64,000 nt of DNA, taken from positions 434,001-498,000 of the forward strand of contig JAFFSR010000301.1 in NCBI GenBank assembly GCA_017163975.1. Reading direction: 5' to 3'. The notes beneath the pieces are model-generated. The model did not search any database. It had not been told where the DNA came from and saw only the letters and a list, made by a program, of their open reading frames with translations. Positions 1 to 12,030 of this stretch are shown in pieces (position 1 is the first letter of the stretch; each line of letters opens with the position of its first letter). This stretch comes from Anastatus disparis (Eukaryota > Arthropoda > Insecta > Hymenoptera > Eupelmidae). The translations under genes and the position numbers were made by a program.

Positions 1-562
1 AAACAATTAGTATACATTTACTAATATAATAAATAATAAATTCGCCTTAAATTCTAGGAGTACTATTATGTAAAAAAAAAGATGTAGATCTCATTTATTA
101 GAGATTGCTGTAATTTCAATGTACGGGTATTGAGTATTGTTTTAAAATAAATTTCCTTCACTAAAATTTTTATTAAAGTTAGAATTTTTTCAATTTTTTT
201 TTGAAAACTTTAACTTGTAGTTTATTTATCTTAAGGGTAATTCTCTCTCAGTCAATCAGTATGAGATAAACTTACACTAGTAGAATTTCCGTAACTTATT
301 AAAATGTTAAACATTATCTAATATTAATTCTTATATTATAGGAAAAATTTTTAAACTTGGAGAAATAGCTGAGTGGCCAAAATAATAATAAGGAATAAAC
401 AATCACAAGAAAGCTGTAATATATGAATGATGTATATAATGGCATTAAATTATTGAATAACATTATAATTAATATAAAAAGCATTGTTGAAGAACGTTGA
501 AACAAAAACAGGAATATGTAAATTTTTATTTAAAATTAATAAATTTCTACCTATCCTCTTAA

Positions 563-3011
563 TCTTATGGTCTTGCATAGATTAGCTAACAATAATTGAA
601 TGCAGAGTGAAATTCTCTCAGAATAAGCTTCTTAATCATTGATCAGTATTTGCATTAGCAAATTATATCGTACATTACTATTTAATTGTTTGTACATATT
701 GGTTAAAAAGGATTTAACGTTAAATTTGCCATACAGTCTTTGTCAAAAGTTCATTTTTCCGATAATCGTTATTGTTTTTCTTTAGAAAGTGTTCATTCAA
801 TATTAAGCTTGAAGCTCTAATTTATTAGATAAGATTAAAATAATCATTTTAAACTTTGATTTGAATATAATTAATTATTAAGAAGTTGTATCAGTCTCAT
901 TTTAGATAAATCTAACGCAATCATAAAAAATGATGTTAAAGCTTAAAAAATGATTTTATTTGATAGCAACTATTTTTGATCTGTTCAGTTTAAAATTTAG
1001 AATCTATTGATGAAAATAGAATTTCAATATTTATTTTTTATTCACATTCATTGTCAATTTTTCACGATAAAACAGTGAGTACTGTCTGAGGCATACATTT
1101 TTTTATAGACAATCGGCAATAAATTATGAATGAAAAATTACAATTCTATCCTCGTCAATAGATTATAAATTTTCAGCTAATAAATTATTTTCCATGATTG
1201 TGTTAGATTAATGTAAAAGTTATAAACTATAAAATGATATAACTTATTAATTATTCATTATATTTAAACTGCATTTAATTTTACTGCACAAATGTTAGAA
1301 ATAATGAGATTCTAAAGAATTCCAATAATATAAATGGTTAAAACGGGCGAGTGCCCGTCCGGGTGTTTTTCTGACCCATTGTAAACGAATCATTTTAAAA
1401 ATAAAATAAAAGAAGAAAATTTTAAAGCGTGTATGTACGCTAGTACCATATGTTAAAATAATAAAAATTTTTGCCACAAAGTAATAAATACTGATTAAAA
1501 ATAAATACTTTATTATTTATATAACACGTTGGCAATATATTCATACAAACTGCAGTGTAAATTGATGATTTCTAACTTTATTTTATTTTTGAAAAATAAG
1601 TTAAAGTTTACAAATCCACTTTGGTTGTTAATAAAAATTTCAAGTTTTAAAAATTTAAAAAATAAGATTTTCACATTCTCAAAATAAATCTTATTGTAGA
1701 ATAAAATTATGCAATATTTAAAACTTGCAACAAAAAAATATACTAAGCAAGTAAAATAATATAAGCGAATATTTTTACCTTTATAGAATATATTTTTTAT
1801 AAGTTATTTATGTATATACTTATTTTATGTCATAGTTAATTAATAAAATTATGCTCAAATATCAGAAATTAAATGTCAAAATATCAAGCGAATTAATTAT
1901 TTATTAAAGAAAAGTAAATTTTGATAATAAATGATTTTAAAAGTTTTTATAATCATAATATTGGCTTGCAATTATATTTTTTTTAAATTGAATAATATGC
2001 TTAGAAGTATACTATTTTACTTTCACATTGTAAAATAAAAATGAATGAAAAATATGAAATATTTAGTACTGCAGAGCATTCAAATTTTGTAATACCTTTA
2101 TAATACAAGAAAATGGTACCTAAAAGCTAAAAATGTTATTACTCGCTTTGTTCACCAATACTGTGAAAACCTCCATGACTAATTAGCATCGCTATGATAA
2201 CATAAACGCAATAACGTTAAAAATTATAATGAAATATTATTTACAACCAATTTTATGCTTCAGAAAATTAAAATAAAGATTTTAATTTTAATTAATATCA
2301 CATTTCAAAGATAAAAAAATAGTATAACTTAAATAAGTCATTTTAATAAATGACATAGATTATAAAGAAATTATTTTCACATATAACGTTTTGGTACCGT
2401 CAAATTTTTTCAACAAAATTGTGCGAATATCTGGAATTGATATCTACATGAAAAATTATACATTAGCTGAATAATTAGTTTCACAAAATAAATTTGAGTA
2501 AATAATAATATTTGTTTTTAATAATTAAACCAAAATTCCACATTTCACTTATTTTAAAGATTTTAAAGCCGTCAAACTTGAATTTATTTATTATTTATAA
2601 AAATGTTTAAATTTCTAATTATCATTTTTAAGCAAATTAAGCATTTTTATAAGAACGTTCAGATTCTTTATTATATATTACTTAAAAACTAAACATCAGC
2701 AATTATCAAGTATATTTTTTTTATTACCTGCAAATCACTTACAGTGACATTTTATCATTCGTATTGTATATTATTTTATCTATCTTTTGGATAAGAAATT
2801 GCATGTAACAAACTAGAGGACTACTTACAGCTGACTTTCGATTAAACATACTTAGATGCTTTTTGACGTGTGTACAACAATAAAATAGTAACATATAATA
2901 TAATTTGCTAATGTAAATACTAATCAATGATTAAGAAGCTTATTCCTAAAGAATTTTACTCTTCATTCAATTATTTATAGCTAATCTGTGCAACACCATA
3001 AGCTCAAACCA
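563..3011. mobile_element. 2.45 kb element inserted in the fold-back, 24-bp TIRs, TTAA on both sides
   Basis: Terminal inverted repeats are at 564-587 (begins CTTATGGTCTTGCATAG) and 2979-3002 (reverse complement CTTATGGTGTTGCACAG). TTAA occurs at 559-562 and 3012-3015. Removing 563-3011 plus one TTAA restores the arm as predicted by the intact right arm near 3400. The right TIR lies 9 bases inside the TTAA, so the exact end is uncertain. The interior is very AT-rich with no convincing ORF, so it is probably non-autonomous. The TTAA target suggests piggyBac-type mobilisation (inference). Confidence 0.6.
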
Positions 3012-3412
3012 TTAAGAAGGGTCCGAACTATCTGTGTTTGTCTAATAGCATTTTTCATCATTTATGTAAACACTATCCGGTATAACAAGAAAAAAAAGCA
3101 GCCCCCGCTAGATATTAGTATAATAAGTAAATTTTGTAATAACAACCAAATTTTTTCACTGTGTAGTTTTTGAATAATTAGAGACCTACCAAAAAAAGAT
3201 AGGTTATATTCTAGATTGCTAGTAGGTCTCTAATTAGTCAAAAACTATGCGGTAAAAAATTTGGTTGTTATTACAAAATTTACTTATTATACTAATATCT
3301 AGCGGGGGCTGCTATTTTTTTCTTGTTATACCGGATAGTGTTTACATAAATGATGAAAAACGCTATTAGACAAAGACAGATAGTTCGGCCCCTTCTTAAG
3401 AGGAAAGATAAA
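3004..3412. repeat. Hairpin core of the fold-back element (family also at 42.66-42.94 kb)
   Basis: Two arms of roughly 170 bp (3004-3170 and 3235-3410) are near-perfect reverse complements, with AGAGACCTACC and GGTAGGTCTCT flanking a short loop. A diverged copy of the same hairpin is present at 42658-42935, so this core is a repeat family and not a chance palindrome. Confidence 0.85.
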
Positions 3413-4140
3413 AATTTATTAATTTTAAATAAAAATTTACATATTCCTGTTTTTGTTTCAACGTTCTTCAACAATGCTTTTTATATTAATTATAATATTA
3501 TTCAATAATTTAATGCTATCATATACATCATTTATATATTACAGCTTTCTTGTTATTGTTTATTCCTTACTATCATTTTGACCACTCAGCTGTTTCTCCA
3601 AGTTTAATAATTTTTCCTATAATATAAGAATTAATTTTAGATAATGTTTAAAATTTTAGTAAGTTACGGAAATTCTTCTAGTGTAAGTTTATTTTATCTC
3701 ACATTGACTGACTGAAAAAGAATTATCTTAACATACATGAACTACAAGTTAAAGTTATCAAAATAAAATTAAAAAAATTCTAACTTTAATCAAAATTTTA
3801 GTAAAGGAAATTAATTTTAAAACAATACTCAACACCTATACATTGAAATTACAGCAATCTCTATAATGTCTTAAGGTAAAGAACCATAAATGTGATCTGC
3901 ATCTTGTCTTTTACATAATAGTACTCCTAGAATTTAAGGCAACAGAAGAAAAATAACGGCGTCTTCGCTTTGTAGAGACAAAAATGATTTTTCAATATTC
4001 ACATGAATATTAAATTAGATGTTTAGCAAAGAATCATAAAATATTTTAAAAACTAAATCACAACAAAATAAACTTGCTTCAGTTCACGTATAAAAGTTTA
4101 TTATTCATTATCTTAGTAAATGTATACAAATTGTTTAGTT

Positions 4141-5370
4141 AAAATTTTGTGATTGATATTTAAGAAACAAGTTATTTTAGACATCGTGCCAGTGTGAATA
4201 AAAGGATATTAATAAATGTCAAGTCTTGTCATTTAGGATTATAAAGAAAAAAAAGCTTTTAATTTGTTGATATTGTTAAGTATTTTGTATGTATTTTTTA
4301 TAAGTCATGCTGTCACAAATGTAAATTAGGTTAAGGAATAATAAAGAGATTATAATATAATAATTTACTTGCTTCAATTAATTCACAACATAAGCTAATT
4401 AGCTTCTTTTCTCAGAGAAATAAAAAATCAATTGTGCCTCTGCGTTTTGAGTATTTATCAGATTTTCACATGATGGCACTAGAATTATAATAAGTAAATA
4501 TTTTAATTTTGAAATTCTAATTTTATGAACTCAAAAGCTCTTGTTTTTAAGATTATTGTTTATTATTACCTTACTCATCCAAGTGTTGCTCTTAATTCAT
4601 AATAGTTTTTTCTATGATTAATATAATTATATTTTATTTTAATATTTCTAAAATAAACCTTAAATTTAACTTTTTTATACTTAACATACCAATTAACTTT
4701 AGATGATTCTTGCTTCTTATTATTTGTTTACATTTAAATCCACGTGCGAGTTTACAGGTTACCTCGCAATTTATCACTAGTTATGATCTAGTTATTTCAA
4801 ATTTAAAAATTGCGCTATTCAAATTCAGCTATATCATCGAGTTCTTGATCTGATACACTCTAAACATAGCATAGTGGTACAAAAAAATAATCGAACCCCA
4901 ACGCTGAATACACTGCGTTAATTTTTTCGACCCTCTTATATTATCAACGAGAAAACTGCAGATTGCGCAGCAGTCCTTGATAGTATTCTGTGACATGGTT
5001 TAAACTGTTTAAGATGTCAAGAGGAGTGAGAGGACCAAGCACGAAGCAGAATTTATGATATAATAAAAAAAGAATAAAAGATAGTAGCAAGAGCAGCGTC
5101 AGAGAAATAAAAATTATTATAAAAGTAAAACAAAAATAAAGATAAAACCTGGCTTGTGAAACTCTCTGTCCAAGTATATCACATTTAGAAATTAATATAA
5201 AAGAAATAAGGAATATAGTGAAAAAGCAGTATAATAAGCTGTTTAAAATTCGCGCGTCAAATATATAAAATCAAAAGACCAGGTGGAAACGCGCCTTAAG
5301 TGTGGTAACTACCTGTCACTTATCCATAGAGTAGATAAGACAGTAGACAAGGTAGATAGAGCTACTAATG
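4141..5370. other. AT-rich stretch without recognisable gene
   Basis: No ORF of note and no RNA gene or clear inverted repeat seen. Around 4960-5340 the composition becomes less AT-rich, which may be degraded retroelement sequence leading into the tail at 5371-5600. Confidence 0.5.
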
Positions 5371-5600
5371 ACGCACTTGAAAGATTCGCCTTAGGGCTTT
5401 TAATTATTATAAGTCGGGCCTAACGACCCCGAGGCATCCTAGTTACTATGTATTATATTGACTTTAGTGATATAATCATTGATTCTTTTGTATTTGCGCG
5501 CTCAATTCTATTTTATACGTTGTATATATTTTATTGATGTACTGATTTAAAGCGTTATGGCTGTATATTAATGTAATGTTTGACAAATAAAAAACCTTAT
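5371..5600 (+). mobile_element. Probable 3' UTR and tail of a non-LTR retrotransposon
   Basis: A GC-richer block with GGGCCTAACGACCCCGAGG is followed by T-rich sequence and ends with an AATAAA-type signal (CAAATAAAAAACCTTATTAA). This matches the general look of 3' ends of R1/I-like non-LTR elements in insects. No reverse transcriptase remains upstream. The call rests on composition and tail structure only. Confidence 0.35.
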
Positions 5601-6208
5601 TAACTAACTAACCAAAAAGATTCGCCTAAGAGATAGTCAATTTAGCGCCGAAAATATTGTAGATTATGTAGCATACACTGAGAGAAAATTCATGCCAATA
5701 GAGCATGTAGTCTACGTATCCAAAGTTAGTAAGTAATATCCTATGCTTTAATAACAGCGCCATCTACTCTTACGAGGTTTGTGCTATCCAAAAACTGTTT
5801 GTTTACATGCTTTAGTAGCTCCCCACTCTAATATCCTTCGATAGCTAGCGCTGTATCCTCTCATGGGACGTGAAGGAAGTATACGTGGCTTGTCCACTAT
5901 TCTTTCTTTACTGCTAACTATGGCATTCTTCTATTGCTCAAGTCGCCTCCTCTTTTGGGTGGCGACGCGAGCAAACACGGCTGGTCTATATCCAAAATCA
6001 TGTTGCAAATTTCGTTAACGTATTTTCGTAGCGTGAATCTTTTATTTCTTTTCTTTTCTTTTTTTATGAAGGGAGATACGTTATAAATATAACCTGTTAA
6101 ACTTTTTAACTTTAAATAATTAATTTTTAACTTAAAATTTAATTATTTTAAACCGCTGGGGGACAGATGAGCATGTACAATTTTACGCCAGAAATATTTC
6201 GAAGTAAC

Positions 6209-6275
6209 GTTGGTCTAGTGCGTAACGTTCACGCTTTTCCTTTTGAGTACGCGAGTTCAACTCTCGGCTAGGATC
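6209..6275 (+). other. tRNA-like sequence with A-box, B-box and T-run
   Basis: TTGGTCTAGTGCG resembles a Pol III A-box and GAGTTCAACTCTCGGC a B-box/T-arm, at tRNA-like spacing; a run of eight Ts follows at 6276. The 5' and 3' acceptor strands do not pair, so this is not a functional tRNA. It is more likely a tRNA-derived segment of the surrounding palindromic element. A tRNA-Glu-like origin is possible but unproven. Confidence 0.4.
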
Positions 6276-6846
6276 TTTTTTTTTAATTTTTTTTTTATTA
6301 TTTTAATAGTTTTTATTGCTTTTTTTTATTTATATTTTTTTTATTTTCTATTTTTTTATTAATTTTAAAATCTATTTTTTCACAAGTTACTTAAAATATG
6401 CTCGTTTTTTTATTAATATTTTTAAATAAATTATTTCATATAGAAAATAATTTAAAATATTAATAAATAAATAATAGTGATATTTACAATACTATAGTTC
6501 AATTTTGTCTTTATAAACATATTTCAATATACAATATATTTTATAACATAAATAATAATAACTCAGTTTTATTTATTTATTGTAATTTATTGTAAATTTT
6601 ATAAACTAAATTATAAATAAATTAAACTATACTATTATAAAATAAACATCACTATTATTTATTTATCAATATTTGTAATTACTACCTATAAAGAATAATT
6701 TATTTTTAAAAAATTTTCATTGAAAAAACAAGCGTACTTGTGAAAAATTAAATTTTAAAATTATTTAAAAATACAAAATCTAAAAAAAATAAATATAAAA
6801 AGGAATAAAAATATTAAAACAATAAAAAAAAAATTAAAAAAAAAGT

Positions 6847-6912
6847 GATCCTAGCCGAGAGTTGAACTCGCGTACTCAAAAGGAAAAGCGTGAACGTTAC
6901 GCACTAGACCAA
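6847..6912 (-). other. Mirror copy of the tRNA-like sequence
   Basis: Reverse complement of 6209-6275 with almost no changes, lying in the right arm of the palindrome. The A-box, B-box and T-run (here an A-run upstream on the plus strand) are all kept. Confidence 0.4.
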
Positions 6913-7559
6913 CGCTACTCCGAAATATCTCTGGCGTAAAATCGTACATGCTTATCTGCCCCCCAGCGGTTTAGAATAATTAAATTTTAAGTTAAAAATT
7001 AATTATTTAAAGTTAAAAAGTTTAACAGGTTATATTTATAACGTATCTCCCTTCATAAAAAAAGAAAAGAAATAAAAGATTCACGCTACGAAAATACGTT
7101 AAAGAAATTTGCAACATAATTTTGGGTATAGACCAGCCGTGTTTGCTCGCGTCGCCACCCAAAAGAGGAGGCGACTCAAGCAAACAAAGGATATGAGAGT
7201 GGGGAGTCATCGAAGTATACCACGCGAGTCATCAGTGAATGCCGTTCATGCTTTAGTTACTCTCCATACCATCTTTTTTAGTATAAGGTAATCTAATACT
7301 AATAGAGCTTCTCACGGCCTGTCATATTTGTATCAATGTTTTATATGCTCGCATAGATGGCAGTTCGCATGCTCTATTAGCATGAATTTTCTCTCAGTGT
7401 ATGCTTGCATAGTTATTAAAATATCAAACATTGCATGTCCGATAGTAAAGCATCTAGAGGAGATAATCGATTTTGGTGTTTTAATTCTTCCTGCTGTATG
7501 GATTATGTGACTGATGCAAATCAAGAACTTATTAATGTAACTCTAATCTATATTTTGAT

Positions 7560-7640
7560 AATTTATTATTAAAATTATCTGGCGACCGTGCATTTTGCAA
7601 AACGCGCCTGTTACAACTGGTGACCGTGACAGGACTTGCA
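7560..7640 (+). mobile_element. Possible LTR end plus primer-binding site relic
   Basis: CAACTGGTGACCGTGACAGG resembles the junction of a 5' LTR end with a tRNA primer-binding site: TGGTGACCG would pair with a tRNA 3' end CGGTCACCA. A similar TGGCGACCGTG lies at about 7580. No matching second LTR or gag follows, so this would be an isolated relic. Confidence 0.3.
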
Positions 7641-7670
7641 CTCATAACCATACAGCAATTAATAGTAGAT

Positions 7671-7782
7671 TTTCTTACAAGGAGATAAAATGAAACTTCC
7701 GCACGTACGTGTTATGACGGTCGAGGCGACAGCCTTATAAACACGTACGTGCGGGCGTTTCATTTAATCTCCGTGTAAGAAA
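7671..7782. mobile_element. 112-bp palindromic MITE
   Basis: The left arm 7671-7713 (TTTCTTACAAGGAGAT...) and right arm 7740-7782 are near-perfect reverse complements, including CGCACGTACGTGTT at the inner ends. The loop is about 26 bp. The whole unit is much richer in GC than its surroundings. Confidence 0.75.
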
Positions 7783-7788
7783 TAATGC

Positions 7789-8477
7789 TTTTCTCTATCC
7801 CTAGGCGAAACCACGTAAATATAATTGTTATATAAATTAACAATTATATTTGCTTTTTTTGTTTTAGCGCGTGTATGTGTTGTTCTTTGCTGCCGCCCAG
7901 CATTTGTCACGCGAGTGACAACGAGCGTGACGGGGCTGGCGGCGGCAGCAAAGAAAAACACATGCACAAGCCTAAATCACGAGATAAAGAAAGACACATA
8001 AAAAACACGCACACAAGAATCCTCTTTTATGAACGAGAAAGAGAGAGAGAGAGAAACACATAAAAACACACGCACAAGCCTCTTTTATTTTTTTATATGA
8101 TTTAAAATGAGAAAAAAGAGTTTGTACATTTTTTATAACGCGACACTACTTATGATATAAGATTTTAAAGTTTAGAATCATATTTCATTAGAATACAATT
8201 CGTTTTAATTTATAAGCGCAACGTATATACCGTCTGTCTTTTTTTTTGTTATGAGAGAGACAAAGACAGAATACAATCATAAACACGAGCCTACGGCTTT
8301 TACCAACAGTTTTGGTTAGGTCGAGTCTATGTTTCTCTTCGAGAGATATTTTAACGTGAGGCACGGAAGGCGCCGACAGGAGGCGTGTTAGTCGTTTCAA
8401 CTGTAGCTAAAAGTGCTACTTCTTCTAGTGTAAAGGCTCGGCGGAACCGCGTGGTTTCGCCTAAGGGATAGAGAAAA
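7789..8477. mobile_element. Non-autonomous DNA element with 27-bp TIRs and internal hairpin
   Basis: TIRs are at 7789-7815 (TTTTCTCTATCCCTAGGCGA...) and 8450-8477 (reverse complement). Inside, about 7883-7953 forms a GC-rich stem (CTTTGCTGCCGCC with GGCGGCAGCAAAG), and a GA run lies at 8036-8054. Short ORFs here are composition artefacts. No target duplication is obvious. Confidence 0.7.
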
Positions 8478-9280
8478 ATATTTAATTAAATAATAATTTA
8501 ATAAATTAACTAAAATATTTTTCAAATAATATCTTTATTTAGAGAAAAGATCTTCGAGGGTATGAGACATGATCAAATAGTATCATTAGAAAAAATTGGA
8601 GCCCTTATGAAGAATTTAAAATTTAATTAATTAGATAAATTTTAGTGAATATTTATTTAATAATAGTCATTTAAATAATAGTATTTAAAAAATAAAACTA
8701 ATACATGGGGATCCATATATAGCTAGTATTGAATGAAGCGCATTATAAGCCACGTTAGCTTTACGGCACAGCTATTGCTTGGCACGCAGTGGTCGGCGGT
8801 TTAAATCCACCTTAAAACATAAAATTTTTTTTAAACTATTTTTCTGCATTTTTTATGTTAATTTAATGCAATAACTTTAAATAAATAAATTTGTATTAAT
8901 AAATTTGCAATAAATAAATAATTAAATTAGTTATTGAGAATAAAAATATATGAATTTTAAAGATAAAATTTAAATACCGCAAAGCAAAGCAGATCTAAGT
9001 GTACACACACATAGATATACGTGTATTAGTTCAAATACAATATAAAGGTTAGAAGATTTCCATTAAAAGATAAATGCCTTTAATAGTAAATTCAAAACAC
9101 ATTTAAATTTAAAAAGGATTCAATACAAAGTAAAAAATATTCTATGTATAATTAAATAAAGGTTAATTTACATTTAAAATAAATTGAATTCTTTAAATAA
9201 TATAAATTAAAAGAATAAAAAATCATAAAATATTTTTTCTTTTTTGATAAATACATAACTAAATAAATTTAAAATATCAA
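8478..9280. other. AT-rich region leading into the Gypsy-like element
   Basis: Mostly AT-rich. Near 8755-8815 there is a GC-richer tRNA-like piece (GGCGGTTTAAATCCACC looks like a T-arm) that I could not fold. A matching 5' LTR for the downstream retroelement could not be found here. Confidence 0.3.
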
Positions 9281-9289
9281 AAAGAAGAT

Positions 9290-10597
9290 CAATCCTGAAA
9301 TTACATAAAAAGATATCTGAAGAGCTTCTAAATGAAATAAATCAGCTCTCAGATGCAAGTTCTCCTGCAGCTATAATAAAATCTGGCTCATGGAGAAGAG
9401 CAGTTGCAGAGGAATTAAAATGCCTCCATGAGAATCAAGATGGCTTAGAAGCCAGGATAATAAATATCGAAGGAGATGTACAGAGTCAGAGTGTCTTGCA
9501 AAACAATATGCAAATAAGTCAAGATTTTCTAAAGGGATCATTAGCTCTTTTGGAAGGATAAATGAATAAAAAATTAGAGGAAGCTGAAGCAAAATGGCTC
9601 AGTGAAATTAAAACTCTAATAAATGAAATTGAGAATTTGAAAAAAGAAAATAAAAGTTTAAATAACCTCGTTGAAGAGAATAAGGTTATCATGGCAAACA
9701 AAAGGAATCTAGAAATATATAAACTCGATGAGGGATTAAGAAAAAATAAAGAAGCCACAAATGTTTGCAAAAATAAGTAGATAATTCTACAATGAATCAT
9801 ACTTGTAATGGTAGTCCAATAGCACTAAATGATGCTACTAAAAAATTAAATTTAAAAATTCCTAAATTTAAAGAGATACCAGAAGAAAGACCAATTAAGT
9901 TCTTGAAGGATCTCAAAAGGTCCTTATAAGGACCTTATAGATGTCACTAAATTGAATGAGAAGAAATTGAATATATTTTTTCTCAGGCTTTAGAAGAAAC
10001 AGCTTAAATTTGGTTTAATATTCATGAAAATGATATTACAACTTTTGAAGACTTTGAGGAAAGATTCAAGCTGCCATTCTGGAACGAAAATACACAGAGA
10101 TCTGTTAAAAGAAAAATCGAATTTGGAAAATTCATTCCCAAAAAGAATTGAAATAGATCTGCATATGCAATATATTATGAAATAATAACTCAATTGAGCA
10201 TTCATTTTGATAGAGAAATTCGAAGTGCAATACGTGTACAACGTAAAAAAATAAAACTGCATTCTTTGCACTTTTGTCTGATTTTGATTTTGATGATCAA
10301 AATCAAGAGAATGAGCAAGATTCTACGGAAAAGAATAAAAGCCATTCGAACAAAAATCCAAATTATCATAATAAGGATTATAATAATATTGGACATAATC
10401 AAAATCCTTATAGTGCACATGAGGTAAATGAAATGAGAGTACAACAAGGGAATAAACCAAAAGGTTTAAACCTAAAGCAAAAATTGTCAAGTCAACAAGA
10501 CTTTATTAAAGAAGCTTATAGAAGATATAAAGAAGATGTAGATATTACGAGCTTATTGCTAGAAGCAGGTACGTTAAAATCGGGAAACGGCCAGTAG
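9290..10597 (+). pseudogene. Gypsy-like gag, broken
   Basis: The reading passes through several frames and stops. About 9360-9558 and 9562-9778 encode Glu/Lys/Asn-rich, probably coiled-coil sequence. From 9792 the retrotransposon capsid region is recognisable (RPIKFLKDLK; then about 10013-10140 with FEDFEERFKLPFW, TQRSVKRKIEFG, YAIYYEIITQLS). 10274-10597 is an Asn/Gln/Asp-rich tail, usual before the protease in these elements. In-frame stops near 9928, 9951 and 10150 show it is dead. A gag product would form the element's cytoplasmic particle. The family match is from memory of insect Gypsy elements. Confidence 0.65.
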
Positions 10598-10689
10598 TTG
10601 TATTTCTTAACTTGGGTCCAGGAGAAAGCAAAATAAATCAGCGAAATGCAACTGATAAAAAGGAAATTTTTAGGTTAACACTATATTTA

Positions 10690-11113
10690 GTGATCCTCGT
10701 AGTGAACTCTTATATGATATTAAACCTGGCGGTGTCAACATCATAAAAAAGAAATGTCCTCAGATACCATTAGAGGTGGAAGGCATCAAAGTTCAAGCAT
10801 TAATAGATTCAGGCAGTGAGGTGACCTGTATTTCCGAAGAGTTTTATAAAAATAATTCTTCATATCCTTAAAGCTCGTTCAACTTAACCTATAGCAGGTA
10901 AAGTTATTAAGGGTGCAACGGGTTTAAAATTAACAAAAATAACTAGACAAGTTATGTTAACTGTTAAGATGACTAGTATCAAATTTAATGCCATTTTCAT
11001 CGTAGTACCAAAGCTAGTGAGAGAATCCATAATTGGCTACGATGTACAAAAAGGCTTAAAAATGATTTTAGATACTGTACATGAAAAAATATGTATTAGT
11101 AATCAAAATAAAT
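10690..11113 (+). pseudogene. Retropepsin-like aspartic protease (Gypsy pol)
   Basis: The frame through 10776-10868 reads KVQALIDSGSEVTCIS, with the DSG active-site motif and the typical following hydrophobic strand. A second conserved part near 11000-11090 (ESIIGYDVQKGLKMILD) corresponds to the C-terminal flap and helix region. A stop at about 10869 (TATCCTTAAAGC) interrupts it. The enzyme would cleave Gag-Pol during particle maturation. The link to the RT downstream is positional and by family organisation. Confidence 0.65.
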
Positions 11114-11115
11114 AG

Positions 11116-12030
11116 GAGATTATTCCTTATATAGATATCATTCTTGAAGAAAGTGAATATCAAAGTTTGAGTATTAAGTACAGTGAAAGTATCTCAAAAC
11201 CAAACAATAAAAATTTGAATATTCCTAAGTACGATTTAATGTATGAAGAGATCGAAGAAAAAATACTTCCAAATGAAAGCCTTACAGATGAACAAAAGTT
11301 AGTTATGTTAATATTCCAATATTGTGGGATATTTAATAAAAAACCAGGTTTGCTAGACGTTCATGATCATGACTTGCACATCAAAGACAATAAACAATTT
11401 TCTATTAAGCCTTATCCTATTCCTATCAATTATAAGGAAAAGCTAGACAAGGAAATCCAAAAAATGCTTGAATTAAATATGATTAGAAGATCGACGAATC
11501 TTTACATCAGCCCATTGGTTATTGTAATTAATAAAGATGGTTCCGTTTGATTGTGTCTAGATGCTAGAAAACTTAATGAAAAGCTCATTAAAGATCATGA
11601 AACGCCAGCTGAAATCGAGGAAAAATTTCAAAAATGCTAAGACATATAATATATGACAAACTTTCATTTAACAAGTAGTTTTTGGCAAATTGCTTTACAT
11701 GAAAACAGCAAAAAATACATTGCTTTTATGGTAAATAATAAAGTGTATGAGTTCAATGTTGTGGCTTTTGGTATATCTATTAGTAATGCAGCTCTTATAA
11801 GAGGACTAGATTTAGCCCTAGGAAATCATCACAACTCTGTAATAGCTTTTGTTGATGATTTATTGTGCATATCACAAAGCTTTGACCAGCATTTAGAGAA
11901 TTTAGAAGAATTGTTTAAAAGACTAGAAAAGCACAATTCGAGATTGAATTTAAAAAATACTGACTTTGTATTAAAGGAAGTACAACTTTCAAGTCAGATA
12001 CTATCCTTAACCTTTAGGGGATGGGAAAGC
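11116..12030 (+). pseudogene. Gypsy-like reverse transcriptase, truncated and mutated
   Basis: 11167-11550 holds the RT N-terminus (KDNKQFSIKPYPIPINYKEK, then LVIVINKDGSV). A TGA at about 11548 sits where Arg is expected in the conserved DGS-R-LCLDARKLN block. After frame breaks, 11653-12000 continues with FHLTSSFWQIALHENSKKY and the palm motif FVDDLL. In RT motif A the catalytic Asp before LTSSFWQI is His here. The coding match stops near 12000, before the thumb; RNase H and integrase are missing. The product would copy element RNA into DNA. Clearly inactive. Confidence 0.85.

Larger units (their letters stand above)
1..4140. repeat. Large fold-back (inverted-repeat) element, left edge cut by window
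   Basis: Bases 1-558 reappear in reverse complement at about 3405-4135, including the blocks around AATTCTAGGAGTACTATTAT and TGTATACAAATTG. The inner part 3004-3170 pairs with 3235-3410 around a loop near 3175-3235. On the right side outer and inner arms are continuous; on the left they are separated by a 2.45 kb insertion. The right arm has its own roughly 140 bp extra segment near 3948-4088. No protein-coding segment is convincing. The true left end may lie outside the window. Confidence 0.85.
5667..7406. repeat. 1.74 kb palindromic element with two arms of about 850 bp
   Basis: The left arm starts GCATACACTGAGAGAAAATT (5670 on) and the same sequence ends the right arm in reverse complement near 7406. 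The arms match through AGTCGCCTCCTCTTTTGGGT (left about 5940, right about 7160), a polypyrimidine stretch, the tRNA-like block and an AT-rich centre near 6540. Several indels separate the arms. No protein is encoded. It resembles a fold-back or MITE-type element carrying a Pol III-like promoter. Confidence 0.85.

Noticed and set aside
6209..6275. Functional tRNA gene
   Set aside because: No acceptor pairing; sequence is mirrored in a palindromic element.
9371..10447. Long minus-strand ORFs antisense to the Gypsy gag
   Set aside because: Shadows of the plus-strand gag with Leu/Ile-rich composition; no family features.
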